From positions 1,798,001-1,862,000 of the forward strand of contig JAMLJC010000001.1 of the NCBI GenBank assembly GCA_023953845.1: DNA of 64,000 nucleotides. Reading direction: 5' to 3'. Origin of the DNA: Rhizobiaceae bacterium. Its GTDB lineage: Bacteria > Pseudomonadota > Alphaproteobacteria > Rhizobiales > Rhizobiaceae. Below, one piece after another: positions 17,937 through 26,196 of this stretch. How positions within the stretch are numbered: the first letter of the stretch is position 1; every line of letters begins with the position of its first letter. The notes beneath the pieces were generated by a model that saw only the letters and a list, made by a program, of their open reading frames with translations, did not search any database and was not told the DNA's origin. A program made the position numbers and the translations under genes.

Positions 17937-18472
17937 GCCGTCCGTCCGAATCTTTTGGCGATCGCCTTGAGACCCCGATGCAGCGCCACGCGCACGGCGG
18001 TCTCGTTCATGCCTAGCTTCATTGCCGTCTCCGCGATCGAATGGCCTTCGACCGATATGGCCGAGACCACGGCCCGCTGGCCCGGCGCAAGGGCGTCCAG
18101 GGCACGGCCTACATCGCGGCTGATCATCGTCTCAGCCTCCGTCTGCGCGAGGGTGTCGGCGTGGTCGGCGAGATCGACCTCCGTCCGCCGACCCTGGCGC
18201 CGGAAGGCGTCGACCAGCTTGTGCCGGGTGATGGCGTTGACCCACGGCAGGACCGGCGCATCAGTGATCCAGGTGTGTCGCTTGGTGTGTATGGCCAACA
18301 AGGTTTCCTGCACAATATCTTCGGGGTCCACGCCGCCCTGCGTGATCCTGCGCCGCGCGAAGACACGGACGCGCGCCGCCACGCGAGTCAGGAACGCCGC
18401 ATAGGCTCTCTCGTCGCCGCCGACGGCGGCCCGCAGGAGAACCGCCAGTTCGGCCTCCTCGCTTTCGCTCAT
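17933..18472 (-). CDS. sigF: ECF sigma factor, SigF type
   Basis: A 179-residue ECF sigma factor. Region 2 spans about residues 20-90 (DPEDIVQETLLAIH, then LPWVNAITRHKLVDAFRR). Region 4 is at about 125-175 (LAPGQRAVVSAISVEGHS, then LGMNETAVRVALHRGLKAI). The gene is in an operon with nrsF, and a GTAACG-n16-CGTA promoter precedes it, so it is probably autoregulated. It is divergent from the bufferin operon, its likely main target. Confidence 0.92.
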   Translation of the reverse strand: MSESEEAELAVLLRAAVGGDERAYAAFLTRVAARVRVFARRRITQGGVDPEDIVQETLLAIHTKRHTWITDAPVLPWVNAITRHKLVDAFRRQGRRTEVDLADHADTLAQTEAETMISRDVGRALDALAPGQRAVVSAISVEGHSIAETAMKLGMNETAVRVALHRGLKAIAKRFGRTA

Positions 18473-18491
18473 CGCCGCTTCCCTCCGGCAA

Positions 18492-18517
18492 TACGCACGC
18501 AGCAGGCACTTCGTTAC
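18492..18517 (-). promoter_or_regulatory. Sigma-F-type promoter of sigF-nrsF
   Basis: Read on the minus strand this is GTAACG, 16 bp, CGTA, ending about 20 bp before the sigF start codon. The -35 and spacing equal those of the opposite promoter. This indicates autoregulation of sigF. Confidence 0.7.
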
Positions 18518-18566
18518 ATGGCAGCGCAGTGATCGACTCGATCACGAATTTGTGTCGGCGCCAAGC

Positions 18567-18592
18567 GTAACGCAGAACGCGCAGCACGCGAA
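18567..18592 (+). promoter_or_regulatory. Sigma-F-type promoter of the buf operon
   Basis: GTAACG, 16 bp, CGAA, lying 60 bp before the bufA start. This matches the published Caulobacter sigma-F consensus form (GTAAC-n16-CGAA type). With the divergent partner it forms a two-way control region for the whole module. Confidence 0.8.
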
Positions 18593-18652
18593 GAGATCGT
18601 TACGCGGCCGGCGACCGGCGCGCGGACAACACCTCAGAGGAGATATTCCAGC

Positions 18653-18940
18653 ATGAACCGTTCCACCCTCGCTCTCACCCTTGCCGGGTCGCTGACCGCC
18701 GCGCTCGCCTCGGCCGCATACGCTGCGCCGGTGTCGGCCGAGTACATGTCGGGAAAGGAGAAGTGCTACGGCATCGCGCTCAAGGGCCAGAACGACTGCG
18801 CGGCGGGCGCCGGCACCACTTGCGCCGGTACCTCGACGATGGACTATCAGGGCAACGCCTGGAAGGCCGTGCCGGCCGGCACCTGCGCGTCGATGAACGT
18901 CGACGGCCATATGGGCTCGCTGGAGCCGAAGAAAAGCTGA
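18653..18940 (+). CDS. bufA: Bufferin precursor peptide (DUF2282)
   Basis: A 95-residue precursor with an N-terminal signal peptide (residues 1-25, ending SAAYA). The core contains four conserved Cys: EKCYG, NDCAAG, TTCAGT and AGTCAS, with the family block DYQGNAWKAVPAGTC. Members of this family are modified on Cys by the MNIO enzyme encoded downstream and exported to the periplasm, where they sequester copper. A 5' sigma-F promoter and a 3' hairpin suggest it is made in excess over the modification enzymes. Confidence 0.92.
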   Translation: MNRSTLALTLAGSLTAALASAAYAAPVSAEYMSGKEKCYGIALKGQNDCAAGAGTTCAGTSTMDYQGNAWKAVPAGTCASMNVDGHMGSLEPKKS

Positions 18941-18946
18941 TCCGAG

Positions 18947-18973
18947 GGGAGGCGCGGTTCGGCCGCGCCTCCC
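18947..18973 (+). promoter_or_regulatory. Hairpin between bufA and bufB
   Basis: A perfect 11-bp stem (GGGAGGCGCGG and its complement) with a TTCGG loop, 7 bp after the bufA stop. There is no T-run, so it probably stabilises bufA mRNA or causes partial termination rather than full stop. Confidence 0.7.
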
Positions 18974-19005
18974 GACCTGCTTCGGCCTTGCAAGGAGCGA
19001 CGCCC

Positions 19006-19878
19006 ATGCCCGACAGAACCCCAAGCCTGCCCGCCCGCGCCGGCCTCGGCCTCAAGCCCGAGCACTATGACGCGATCCTCGCCGATGCGCCGGATGTCGG
19101 CTTCTTCGAGGTGCATGCCGAGAACTACATGGGCGCCGGCGGCCCGCCGCATCGCTATCTGGAAGCGATCGTGGAGCGCTATCCACTGTCGCTGCACGGC
19201 GTCGGCCTGTCGATCGGCGCGGCGAGATCGCTCGACAACGCGCATCTGAAGCGGCTCCGTGTCCTGATCGACCGCTACCGTTCCGCAAGCTTCTCCGAGC
19301 ATCTCGCCTGGTCGACGCATGACACCGGCTTTCTCAACGACCTGCTGCCGCTGCCCTATACGCAAGAGACGCTGGCGCGGGTGACGGAGCATGTGGACCA
19401 GACACAGCAGGCGCTCGGCCGCAGGATGCTGCTGGAGAATCCGTCCACCTACGTCCTGTTTTCCGAGAGCACGATCGACGAGATCGATTTCCTCGACACG
19501 GTCGCGGAGCGGACCGGCTGCGGGCTGCTGCTCGACGTCAACAACGTCATGGTGTCGGCGGTGAACCATCGGCTGGACCCCTTCGCCTATATCGATTGCT
19601 TTCCCATAGGGCGCGTCGGCGAGATTCATCTCGCCGGCTACGACGAGACGGTGGACGGCGCGGGCGACCGGCTGCTGATCGACGCACATGGCTCGGCTGT
19701 CAGAAGCGACGTGATGGCGCTCTACCGCCACACGCTATCGCGTAGCGGCCCGCTGCCGACCCTGATCGAATGGGACAATGACGTGCCCGGTTTCCCGACC
19801 CTCCTTGCGGAAGCAAGGCGCGTCGACGCGCTGCTCGCTGAGGAAGCCATGCGTCGCAATCGCGGAAAGGCGGCCTGA
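19006..19878 (+). CDS. bufB: MNIO-type bufferin maturase (DUF692)
   Basis: A 290-residue TIM-barrel enzyme of the multinuclear non-haem iron oxidative family. It shows the conserved acidic and His residues of the iron site: FFEVHAENYM, LHGVGLSIG, SEHLAWS, LLDVNNVMVSAVNH, GEIHLAGYDE and DAHGSAV. MNIO enzymes convert Cys of the precursor to oxazolone/thioamide or thiooxazole groups. The ATG at 19006 has a caaggag site. It is expected to act in the cytoplasm with bufC before export. Confidence 0.92.
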   Translation: MPDRTPSLPARAGLGLKPEHYDAILADAPDVGFFEVHAENYMGAGGPPHRYLEAIVERYPLSLHGVGLSIGAARSLDNAHLKRLRVLIDRYRSASFSEHLAWSTHDTGFLNDLLPLPYTQETLARVTEHVDQTQQALGRRMLLENPSTYVLFSESTIDEIDFLDTVAERTGCGLLLDVNNVMVSAVNHRLDPFAYIDCFPIGRVGEIHLAGYDETVDGAGDRLLIDAHGSAVRSDVMALYRHTLSRSGPLPTLIEWDNDVPGFPTLLAEARRVDALLAEEAMRRNRGKAA

Positions 19879-19881
19879 GCC

Positions 19882-20649
19882 ATGGCGCTCGCGGCCGGCC
19901 AGGATGCTTTCGCGGCGGCGCTGCTCGATCCCGGTTCGCCGGTGCCGGCCGGCATCACTTCGGCGCGGGGCGGGGCCGACGAGGCGCGGTTCGCGGTCTA
20001 TCGCAACAACGTCTTCGTCGGCCTCACGAATGCGCTTGCCCGGCGCTTCCCGGTGACGGAGCGGTTGGTCGGCGCGGCGTTCTTCCGCGCCATGGCGCGC
20101 GCCTACGCACAGGAGTACAAGCCGGCCACGCCGCTGATGTTCGCCTATGGCGGCGACTTCCCAGAATTCATCGCCGCGTTCGCGCCTGCGGCATCACTCA
20201 GCTACCTGCCCGATGTGGCCCGGCTGGAGGCAGCGTGGACAGACGCCTATCACGCGGCGGACGCCGCTCCGGTCACGCCCGCCGATCTCGGCTCGCTGGC
20301 GCCGGAAAGGCTGGAAACAGCGAGACTGACACCACACCCCGCCGCGCGGCTGATCCGCTCCGACTATCCGATCGGGACGATCTGGGGCGCGCACCAGGGC
20401 GACGAGGTGACGTCGGTCCGCAATTGGCAGCCGGAAATCGCGCTCGTCGCGCGCCCGCAATTGGAGGTGCGCGTCCACGTCGTTCCGGCGCGCGATGCCG
20501 GCTTCGCGGCCGCGCTCCTGCAAGGCAAGACGCTGGGCGAGGCCGCGCAAGCCGCCTCATCCGATCCGCGGTTCGACTTCGGTGCCGCGCTTGTCGGGCT
20601 CGTCTCGCTCGGCGCATTCAGCGCCATAGATCAGGGAGAACAACAATGA
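19882..20649 (+). CDS. bufC: Bufferin maturation partner (DUF2063)
   Basis: A 255-residue protein with the DUF2063 N-terminal domain (about 5-100: FAVYRNNVFVGLTNALARRF, then FAYGGDFPEF and YLPDVARLEAAW). A C-terminal domain follows. In MNIO systems this partner binds the precursor leader and presents the core peptide. It starts 4 bp after bufB and its stop overlaps the next start, so the three genes are translated together. Confidence 0.9.
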   Translation: MALAAGQDAFAAALLDPGSPVPAGITSARGGADEARFAVYRNNVFVGLTNALARRFPVTERLVGAAFFRAMARAYAQEYKPATPLMFAYGGDFPEFIAAFAPAASLSYLPDVARLEAAWTDAYHAADAAPVTPADLGSLAPERLETARLTPHPAARLIRSDYPIGTIWGAHQGDEVTSVRNWQPEIALVARPQLEVRVHVVPARDAGFAAALLQGKTLGEAAQAASSDPRFDFGAALVGLVSLGAFSAIDQGEQQ

Positions 20650-21158
20650 CCACCGAACCCATGCCAGCGCGGCGGCTCAACCCGCTGCTGGCGGCGAGCG
20701 ACCGGGCCGAAAGATGGCTGGCCTCCATACCGGCCTCGCTTCCCCTGCTGGCGCTTCGCATAGCGCTCGCCGTGCCCTTCTACAAATCCGGCCTGACCAA
20801 ATGGGACGGCTTCCTGACGCTGTCGGACGGCGCGAAGTTCCTCTTCGTCGACGAGTTCCGGCTACACATCCTCGGCAGCCAGTATCCCTATCCGTTCCCG
20901 CTCGCCGCCGCGACGCTCGCCGGCATCGCGGAGATCGTGCTGCCGATCCTGCTGGTGCTCGGCCTCGGCACGCGTTTCGCCGCGCTCGGCCTGCTCGCCA
21001 TGACCGCCGTGATTCAGTTCACCGTGCCGGAGGGGTGGGCGAATTTCCATCTGCCCTGGGCCGCGATGGCCCTCGCGCTCATCGTCTTCGGGCCCGGCAA
21101 GGTCGCGATCGACAGTTTCGTCTTGCCAAAGCGGCAAGCGCAGCCGCAGCACCTGTGA
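20646..21158 (+). CDS. bufD: DoxX-family membrane protein of buf operon
   Basis: A 170-residue DoxX protein with four membrane helices. Family features are LRIALAVPFYKSGLTKWDGF near residue 40 and GIAEIVLPILLVLGLGTRF. Its ATG overlaps the bufC stop. DoxX proteins often close bufferin operons and may be linked to redox handling, but their exact job is unproven. No terminator is evident after it. Confidence 0.88.
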   Translation: MTTEPMPARRLNPLLAASDRAERWLASIPASLPLLALRIALAVPFYKSGLTKWDGFLTLSDGAKFLFVDEFRLHILGSQYPYPFPLAAATLAGIAEIVLPILLVLGLGTRFAALGLLAMTAVIQFTVPEGWANFHLPWAAMALALIVFGPGKVAIDSFVLPKRQAQPQHL

Positions 21159-21402
21159 ACAGTGAGGCGGCGGCCAGCAACGATGTTGCTCCGCCCACGC
21201 AGAGAAGCGTCAAAGACTATGTCTCGGTGGGCGTCGGGTCCGCCGTGCCGCGTCGCTCTCGGGCTCATACTCCCGCGCGCACAGCGCCGATAGCTATTCA
21301 CCTCACACGAGGTTTCCCATAGACTGCCGAGACGGCACGCCCGACCCTCATTCTGCCATAACCTCGGGGAAGGTTGCGGCCGGCTTGTGGGTGAGGTCAG
21401 GC

Positions 21403-24003
21403 ATGGCGTTCGCTCTTTCCGGCATGTGGACGAAGGCGGGCGCGCTCTTCGCCAGCCGTTTCGTGCTTCTGCTTGCCCTCTGGCTTTCGGCCGCCGGCGC
21501 GGGCAGCGCGCAGACCTTGCGCGGCGTGGCGCTGGTGATCGGCAACTCGGCCTATAAGCACCTGTCGGCCTTGCCCAACCCGGCCAACGATGCTCGTGCT
21601 ATTGAAAGCCTGTTGAACGATCTCGGCTTCGAGACGAAACTGTCGTCGGATCGCGACGGGCGACGGTTGGTCCGCGACCTGCGCGACTTCATCGAAGATG
21701 CCGAGGGCACAGACGTTGCTGTCATATACTATGCCGGGCACGGTATTGAGGCGGGCGGCGAGAACTTCCTTGTGCCCGTCGATGCCGACCTGTCCGCGCT
21801 GGAAGCGGCGCGCGAGAAGTTGGTGCCGATCTCGTCCTTCATCGAGCAGCTTCAGGCGACGGTGCCGCTGACCATCGTCATGCTCGATGCATGCCGCGGC
21901 AATCCCTTTCCATCCGGTGCGATGGTGAGGCTTGACGCTTCCGCCGAGCCCCTTCCGATCGGGGAAGCGGGCCTCGGCGAGACGCGCGGCGCACAGCGAT
22001 TGACAGAGCCGGAACCCGGCGTCGAGAGCTTCGGCACGGTAATCGGCTTCGCTGCTGAACCGGGACGCGCTGCGCTCGACGGAGAGCCCGGCGGCAACAG
22101 CCCTTATTCGGCGGCCATCCTTCGCCATCTGGAGGCGATGGCGGGCGAGGAGTTCGGCGCGGTGATGCGCATGGTCGGCGAGGAGGTATACCTGAAAACC
22201 TCAGGACGCCAGCGGCCCTGGGTCAACGAAAACCTGCGCAGGCTGCTCTATTTCGGGCGGGCGCCTGCCCCTGTCGCAGGCGAGGAAGGCACGCTGCTCA
22301 CCGAGCGACGCCAGCTTCTGCTCACCATCGCCGCGTTGCCCGACGCTGCCTCCCGCCGCGCGCAGGTCGAGCGGGTCGCGGCGCAAGGCGGCGTGCCGCT
22401 GGATGCGGTCTACGGCATCCTGCGCGCCATGGGCGGAGATGTTCCGGACGATCCCGCCGAACTGGAGGAGACACTTCGCAACGAGGCCGAGCGCTTCGCC
22501 AGGGTGCTGGCCGAGCGCGAGGCGATCAACAGCCCCGATGCCGATATCATGCGCCTGACCGCCCTGGCCGACCGGGCCGAGCGAGAGGGCCTGCTGTCAT
22601 CAGCCGATGCCTTCCGCGAGCGCGCCAAGGCACGGGTGCTGGAACTGCGTCCCATGCGTGAGGCTCAGGAGGCGCTGCTGCGGCAGCGGAACATCGAGGA
22701 CGCCGCAGTCTACGCACGCAGCGCGGAGACCAAGGCGTTGAACTTCGACCATATGACCGCTGCCGGGGACTACGCGGAAGCATTCCGGATTGTCGAGAAA
22801 TGGGACGACCGGCTCGCGTGGCGCTACAAGCTCGCCGAAGCATGGGCGCTGATCGACCACGGCAACTACAAGGGCGACAACGCTGCACTGGAGCGGGCCA
22901 TCGCGGCGGGCAGGCTGGCGCTGTCCATGACCTCGCGCGAGGCTACGCCGCTCGACTGGGCCCTGACGCAGCTCAATCTCGGCAACGCGCTCGCGACGCT
23001 CGGCCAACGCCAGAGCGATACGGTGCGGCTGGAGGAAGCGGTTGTTGCCTATCGCGCCGCGCTTCAGGAACGCACCCGCGAGCGCGCACCGCTCGACTGG
23101 GCGCGAACGCAGAACAATCTCGGCAACGCGCTTTCCTCGCTTGGCGGGCGGGATAGCGGCACGGCGCGGCTGGAGCAGGCGGTCGTTGCCTATCGCGCCG
23201 CGCTTCAGGAACTCACCCGCGAGCGCGTGCCGCTCCAATGGGCGGCGACGCAGAACAATCTGGGCAACGCGCTCCGGGCGCTCGGCCAACGCGAGAGCGG
23301 CGCGGCGCGGCTGGAGCAGGCGGTCGTTGCCTACCGCGCTGCGCTTCAGGAACTCACCCGCGAGCGCGCACCGCGCGACTGGGCGACGACGCAGAACAAT
23401 CTCGGCAACGCACTCTGGGCGCTCGGCGAGCGCGAGAGTGGCACGGCGCGGTTGGAGCAGGCCGTCGCCGCCTACCGCGCCGCACTCCAGGAGCGCAGCC
23501 GCGAGCGCGTGCCGCTCCAATGGGCAACGACGCAGAACAATCTCGGCACCGCGCTCTGGACGCTCGGCGAGCGCGAGAGCGGCACAGCGCGGCTGGGGGA
23601 GGCGATCGCCGCCTATCGCGCTGCGCTGGAAGAGCGCACCCGTGAGCGCGTGCCGCTCGACTGGGCGGGAACGCAGAACAATCTCGGCAATGCGCTCTGG
23701 ACCCTCGGCCAACGCGAGAGCGGCACGGCGCGGCTGGAGGAGGCCGTCGCGGCCTTTCGCTCCGCGCTTCAGGAGCGCACCCGCAAGCGCGTCCCGCTCG
23801 ACTGGGCGCAGACGCAGAACAATCTCGGCGGCACCCTGGTGGAAACAGGCAAGCGGTCGCGGCGAAAGTCCGATGTCGAGGAAGGACGCGCCGCCATCGC
23901 TGCCGCGTGGGAAGTCTATCGCGAGGCCGGTTATACCCGGCATGACGGCTATTTCCGAACGCAGATCGAAGCGACTGATGCCTTGTTGGCGGCGATAGAG
24001 TGA
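21403..24003 (+). CDS. Exported caspase (C14)-TPR protein
   Basis: An 866-residue protein. ATG 21403 has a gagg site and opens on a signal peptide (about residues 1-36, ending GSAQ). The caspase-like domain is at about 38-300. Catalytic His113 lies in YYAGHG and Cys164 in DACRGNP, both intact, so it is probably an active orthocaspase. A helical linker follows. Residues 480-850 are TPR-type repeats with a 47-residue period that are nearly identical in sequence. The signal peptide suggests periplasmic action. It is a functional analogue of the CHAT-TPR protein at 3.5 kb. Confidence 0.88.
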   Translation: MAFALSGMWTKAGALFASRFVLLLALWLSAAGAGSAQTLRGVALVIGNSAYKHLSALPNPANDARAIESLLNDLGFETKLSSDRDGRRLVRDLRDFIEDAEGTDVAVIYYAGHGIEAGGENFLVPVDADLSALEAAREKLVPISSFIEQLQATVPLTIVMLDACRGNPFPSGAMVRLDASAEPLPIGEAGLGETRGAQRLTEPEPGVESFGTVIGFAAEPGRAALDGEPGGNSPYSAAILRHLEAMAGEEFGAVMRMVGEEVYLKTSGRQRPWVNENLRRLLYFGRAPAPVAGEEGTLLTERRQLLLTIAALPDAASRRAQVERVAAQGGVPLDAVYGILRAMGGDVPDDPAELEETLRNEAERFARVLAEREAINSPDADIMRLTALADRAEREGLLSSADAFRERAKARVLELRPMREAQEALLRQRNIEDAAVYARSAETKALNFDHMTAAGDYAEAFRIVEKWDDRLAWRYKLAEAWALIDHGNYKGDNAALERAIAAGRLALSMTSREATPLDWALTQLNLGNALATLGQRQSDTVRLEEAVVAYRAALQERTRERAPLDWARTQNNLGNALSSLGGRDSGTARLEQAVVAYRAALQELTRERVPLQWAATQNNLGNALRALGQRESGAARLEQAVVAYRAALQELTRERAPRDWATTQNNLGNALWALGERESGTARLEQAVAAYRAALQERSRERVPLQWATTQNNLGTALWTLGERESGTARLGEAIAAYRAALEERTRERVPLDWAGTQNNLGNALWTLGQRESGTARLEEAVAAFRSALQERTRKRVPLDWAQTQNNLGGTLVETGKRSRRKSDVEEGRAAIAAAWEVYREAGYTRHDGYFRTQIEATDALLAAIE
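22930..23870 (+). repeat. Tandem 141-bp repeats in caspase-TPR gene
   Basis: Seven units of exactly 141 bp (47 codons). Each is marked by the codons for Q-N/L-N-L-G, which start at 22969, 23110, 23251, 23392, 23533, 23674 and 23815. Middle units differ by only a few bases, indicating recent duplication or gene conversion. Copy number is likely to vary between strains. Confidence 0.88.
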
Positions 24004-24368
24004 AGCTGAGGCATCGGGATGAAACTCTGCCAGCTAGCCATCACTCATCGGCCCGAAAACCCGCTCTGACACGTTCGTCCGAACCTCGTCGCGGTCTTCC
24101 ATCACACGCTTTTTTGTGACCGGACGGCGTCCGCGCTGAGTCCGACGGTCCATTTCTCCTTTCGCTGACATGATCTGGCCGCGCCCTTGAGCGGCCTGAT
24201 TCATGGCTGTCCTCGCATGGGGTTTTCGCCCCTGCAACGGCATGCGCCGTCTTTCCGTTTCGCCCGCCCGCTCGCGTTCCGCTCGGGGTTCCGGGGCTCT
24301 CTCCCCCTGCAATCCGGACGCCATCAGGCCGCGACGGTCGCGGCCGGAAACAGCGAAAGGAGAGACAA
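24004..24368. other. Intergenic, no supported gene
   Basis: About 365 bp between the caspase-TPR gene and ardC. Frames on both strands are Arg/Pro-rich and lack family features. The right end carries a gaaaggag ribosome-binding site for ardC. Nothing else was identified. Confidence 0.5.
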
Positions 24369-25025
24369 ATGTCCCGCAATCAACAAAAGTTCGACGTCCA
24401 TCAGGAAGTCACCCACCGTATCGTGGCCGCGCTTGAAACTGCCGGCGAGTTCCAGCTTCCGTGGATCAGAAACAAAGGCGGCTCGATGAAGCGGCCCGTC
24501 AACATCGCCTCGGCCAAACCCTACAACGGCGTCAACATCGTCTCGCTGTGGGTCGCAGCGCAGGCTTGCGACTATCCCTCGCATCTGTGGGGCACGTATC
24601 GCCAGTGGCAGGAACGCGGCTGCCAGGTTCGACGCGGCGAGAAATCCTCGTTGATCGTCTTCTACAAGCAGCTCGAATACCAGCAGACCAACGAGCAGAC
24701 CGGCGAAGCCGAACTTGCCGAACGCATGATGGCCCGCGCCAGCTTCGTCTTCAACGCCGCGCAGGTCGACGGCTTCAAGCTCGATGATACCAGCCAGCCG
24801 CTTCCCGGCGAACCTACCTTCGACCCCATCGAGCGGGCGGAAGCCTTCGCCAAAGCCACCGGCGCGAAGATCGAGGAAGGCGGCGACATGGCCTGCTACA
24901 TTCCCGCAGTGGACATGATCCGCATAACCGGATCGTATCGAAACGCAGAGATCGGCTTGACGCTTATCGTGATCCAGGATCGGTCTTGCGCCTCCTACGG
25001 CGTGTCGTTACTGCTCTGTACATAA
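24369..25025 (+). pseudogene. ardC: Truncated ArdC-like antirestriction protein
   Basis: Residues 1-187 match the N-terminal ssDNA-binding part of ArdC (KPYNGVNIVSLWVAAQ, then WGTYRQWQERGCQVRRGEKS). The sequence then reaches CYIPAVDMIRI. At that point family members continue into a metallopeptidase domain with an HELxH-type zinc motif. Here the sequence changes abruptly into about 30 unrelated residues and stops. The protease domain is therefore missing. The break probably marks a recombination junction with the DNA that carries mucR. Residual DNA-binding activity is possible. Confidence 0.82.
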
Positions 25026-25038
25026 CGAGGGGAAGTAC

Positions 25039-25578
25039 ATGACCGAAAAACTATTGGACCTGACGAGACATATCGTCATCGGATATGTAGCCAACAACGC
25101 CGTGCCGGCTGCAGGGCTGCCGACGCTTATCGCCGATGTTGCGGCGGCGCTGTCGGGGCTTTCGGCGCCGGCGGCACCGGAAGCCGACAAGCCCATACCG
25201 GCCGTTAATCCGAAGCGCAGTGTGCTGCCTGAGTACATAATCTGTCTTGAGGACGGGAAGACGTTCAAATCGATGAAACGGCATCTCGGAACGCATTATG
25301 GCCTGACGCCGGAAGCGTATCGGACCAAGTGGGGCCTGCCTGCCGATTATCCGATGGTCGCACCGAACTATGCCAAAGCGCGTTCGGTGCTCGCGAAGAC
25401 GAGGGGCCTTGGGCGGAAACGGAAGGTAGCGCTGCCAGTCGAAGCGCCAGCGCCCGTAGCGAAAGTATCGAACGAAGTCGAAAAGCCGTCACGTCGACGT
25501 GGCAAGACCGTCAAAACGGTACTCGCAGAGGCCGCGCCGGCCAAGCGGAGACACAAGGCCAAAGCGAAAGCTGAATAG
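25039..25578 (+). CDS. MucR/Ros-family regulator with basic tail
   Basis: A 179-residue protein. Residues 60-125 are the MucR DNA-binding core (CLEDGKTFKSMKRHL, then PADYPMVAPNYAKAR). The zinc-ligand pattern is degenerate: Cys69 is followed by Asp72 where Ros has the second Cys. His82 and His86 are present, but the position of the fourth Ros ligand is Tyr87. Zinc-independent Ros homologues are known in Mesorhizobium. The C-terminal 50 residues are Lys/Arg/Ala-rich, as in histone-like proteins. It probably acts as a silencer of AT-rich DNA. Confidence 0.85.
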   Translation: MTEKLLDLTRHIVIGYVANNAVPAAGLPTLIADVAAALSGLSAPAAPEADKPIPAVNPKRSVLPEYIICLEDGKTFKSMKRHLGTHYGLTPEAYRTKWGLPADYPMVAPNYAKARSVLAKTRGLGRKRKVALPVEAPAPVAKVSNEVEKPSRRRGKTVKTVLAEAAPAKRRHKAKAKAE

Positions 25579-25665
25579 GCGTGTGCTGTCCGAGAAAACT
25601 TTGCACAATTGGTCCTACCGCCTAGTGGGCGTATCTTGCTAATTGTCTCTGACAACTGTGACAGC

Positions 25666-25872
25666 ATGCGAGCGCTTGGAAGCGAATATTATGCTTTCGC
25701 CCCGCAACCGGGCAGGTGTATGGTAGCATTTCATGAAGCCTTCGACTCTTGCGATGTGAAAGTTGTGCAGAGTGCCTTGGGCCAGTATTGCACCCAAGGA
25801 AACTTGCGCCTTGAACCGATCAAGCTAGATTGGCGTCCGGCCACAACGGAGCCTCAGGAAAATGGATCGTGA
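25666..25872 (+). CDS. Possible 68-aa hypothetical protein
   Basis: A short frame with three Cys (GRCMVAF, DSCDVKV, QYCTQG) and ordinary composition. It overlaps the start of the next small gene by 11 bp. No family is recognised and the ribosome-binding site is poor. A TTG at 25609 would give 87 residues. Kept because length, composition and overlap fit a small operon. Confidence 0.3.
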   Translation: MRALGSEYYAFAPQPGRCMVAFHEAFDSCDVKVVQSALGQYCTQGNLRLEPIKLDWRPATTEPQENGS

Positions 25873-25975
25873 TGCGGAACTGGCGCGACGGGCGGGCGAC
25901 AAGGCCGCGATAGTCATCTGCGCGATTTGCTTATTCCTTCTGGCCGTGCCGCTCCTTCGGCATTGGTTCTTCTGA
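25862..25975 (+). CDS. 37-aa single-span membrane protein
   Basis: ATG at 25862, stop at 25973. A charged N-terminus (MDRDAELARRAGDK) is followed by one hydrophobic span (AAIVICAICLFLLAVPLL) and HWFF. The positive-inside pattern is clear. It is one of several tiny membrane proteins in this part of the window. Confidence 0.4.
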   Translation: MDRDAELARRAGDKAAIVICAICLFLLAVPLLRHWFF

Positions 25976-26003
25976 TCTCGTTCGCGACGCTGGCGTTCTT
26001 TCG

Positions 26004-26132
26004 CTATCGGCTGGCGGTGAACTCCAGAACAAGTGCGACGGCGATGAGAATCACGATTATCGCTGCCGCCAGCACCAGCCAGATCGGGAAGCCGCTTAGG
26101 TCCGCGTCCTGCTTTCGCTTCGGCTTGGTCAT
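26004..26132 (-). CDS. 42-aa single-span membrane protein
   Basis: The ATG at 26132 has a ggagg site. A basic N-terminus (MTKPKRKQDADLSGF) is followed by a long hydrophobic span (WLVLAAAIIVILIAVALVL) and a short tail EFTASR. It is convergent with the 37-aa protein and has the same orientation as nhaA upstream of it, so it may be co-transcribed with nhaA. Confidence 0.5.
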   Translation of the reverse strand: MTKPKRKQDADLSGFPIWLVLAAAIIVILIAVALVLEFTASR

Positions 26133-26196
26133 CGCATCCTCCATGCTCATCAGATGACTGTTCAAGAGTGATCTGCCTCCAACTGGACGGTTCGCC

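Noticed and set aside
22600..23943. 447-codon minus-strand repeat protein opposite the caspase-TPR gene
   Set aside because: The apparent repeats simply mirror the 141-bp TPR repeats; the plus-strand frame has catalytic motifs and a signal peptide.
24034..24379. Two overlapping minus-strand frames upstream of ardC
   Set aside because: Arg/Pro/Gly-rich composition, no ribosome-binding site match to a credible start, no family features.
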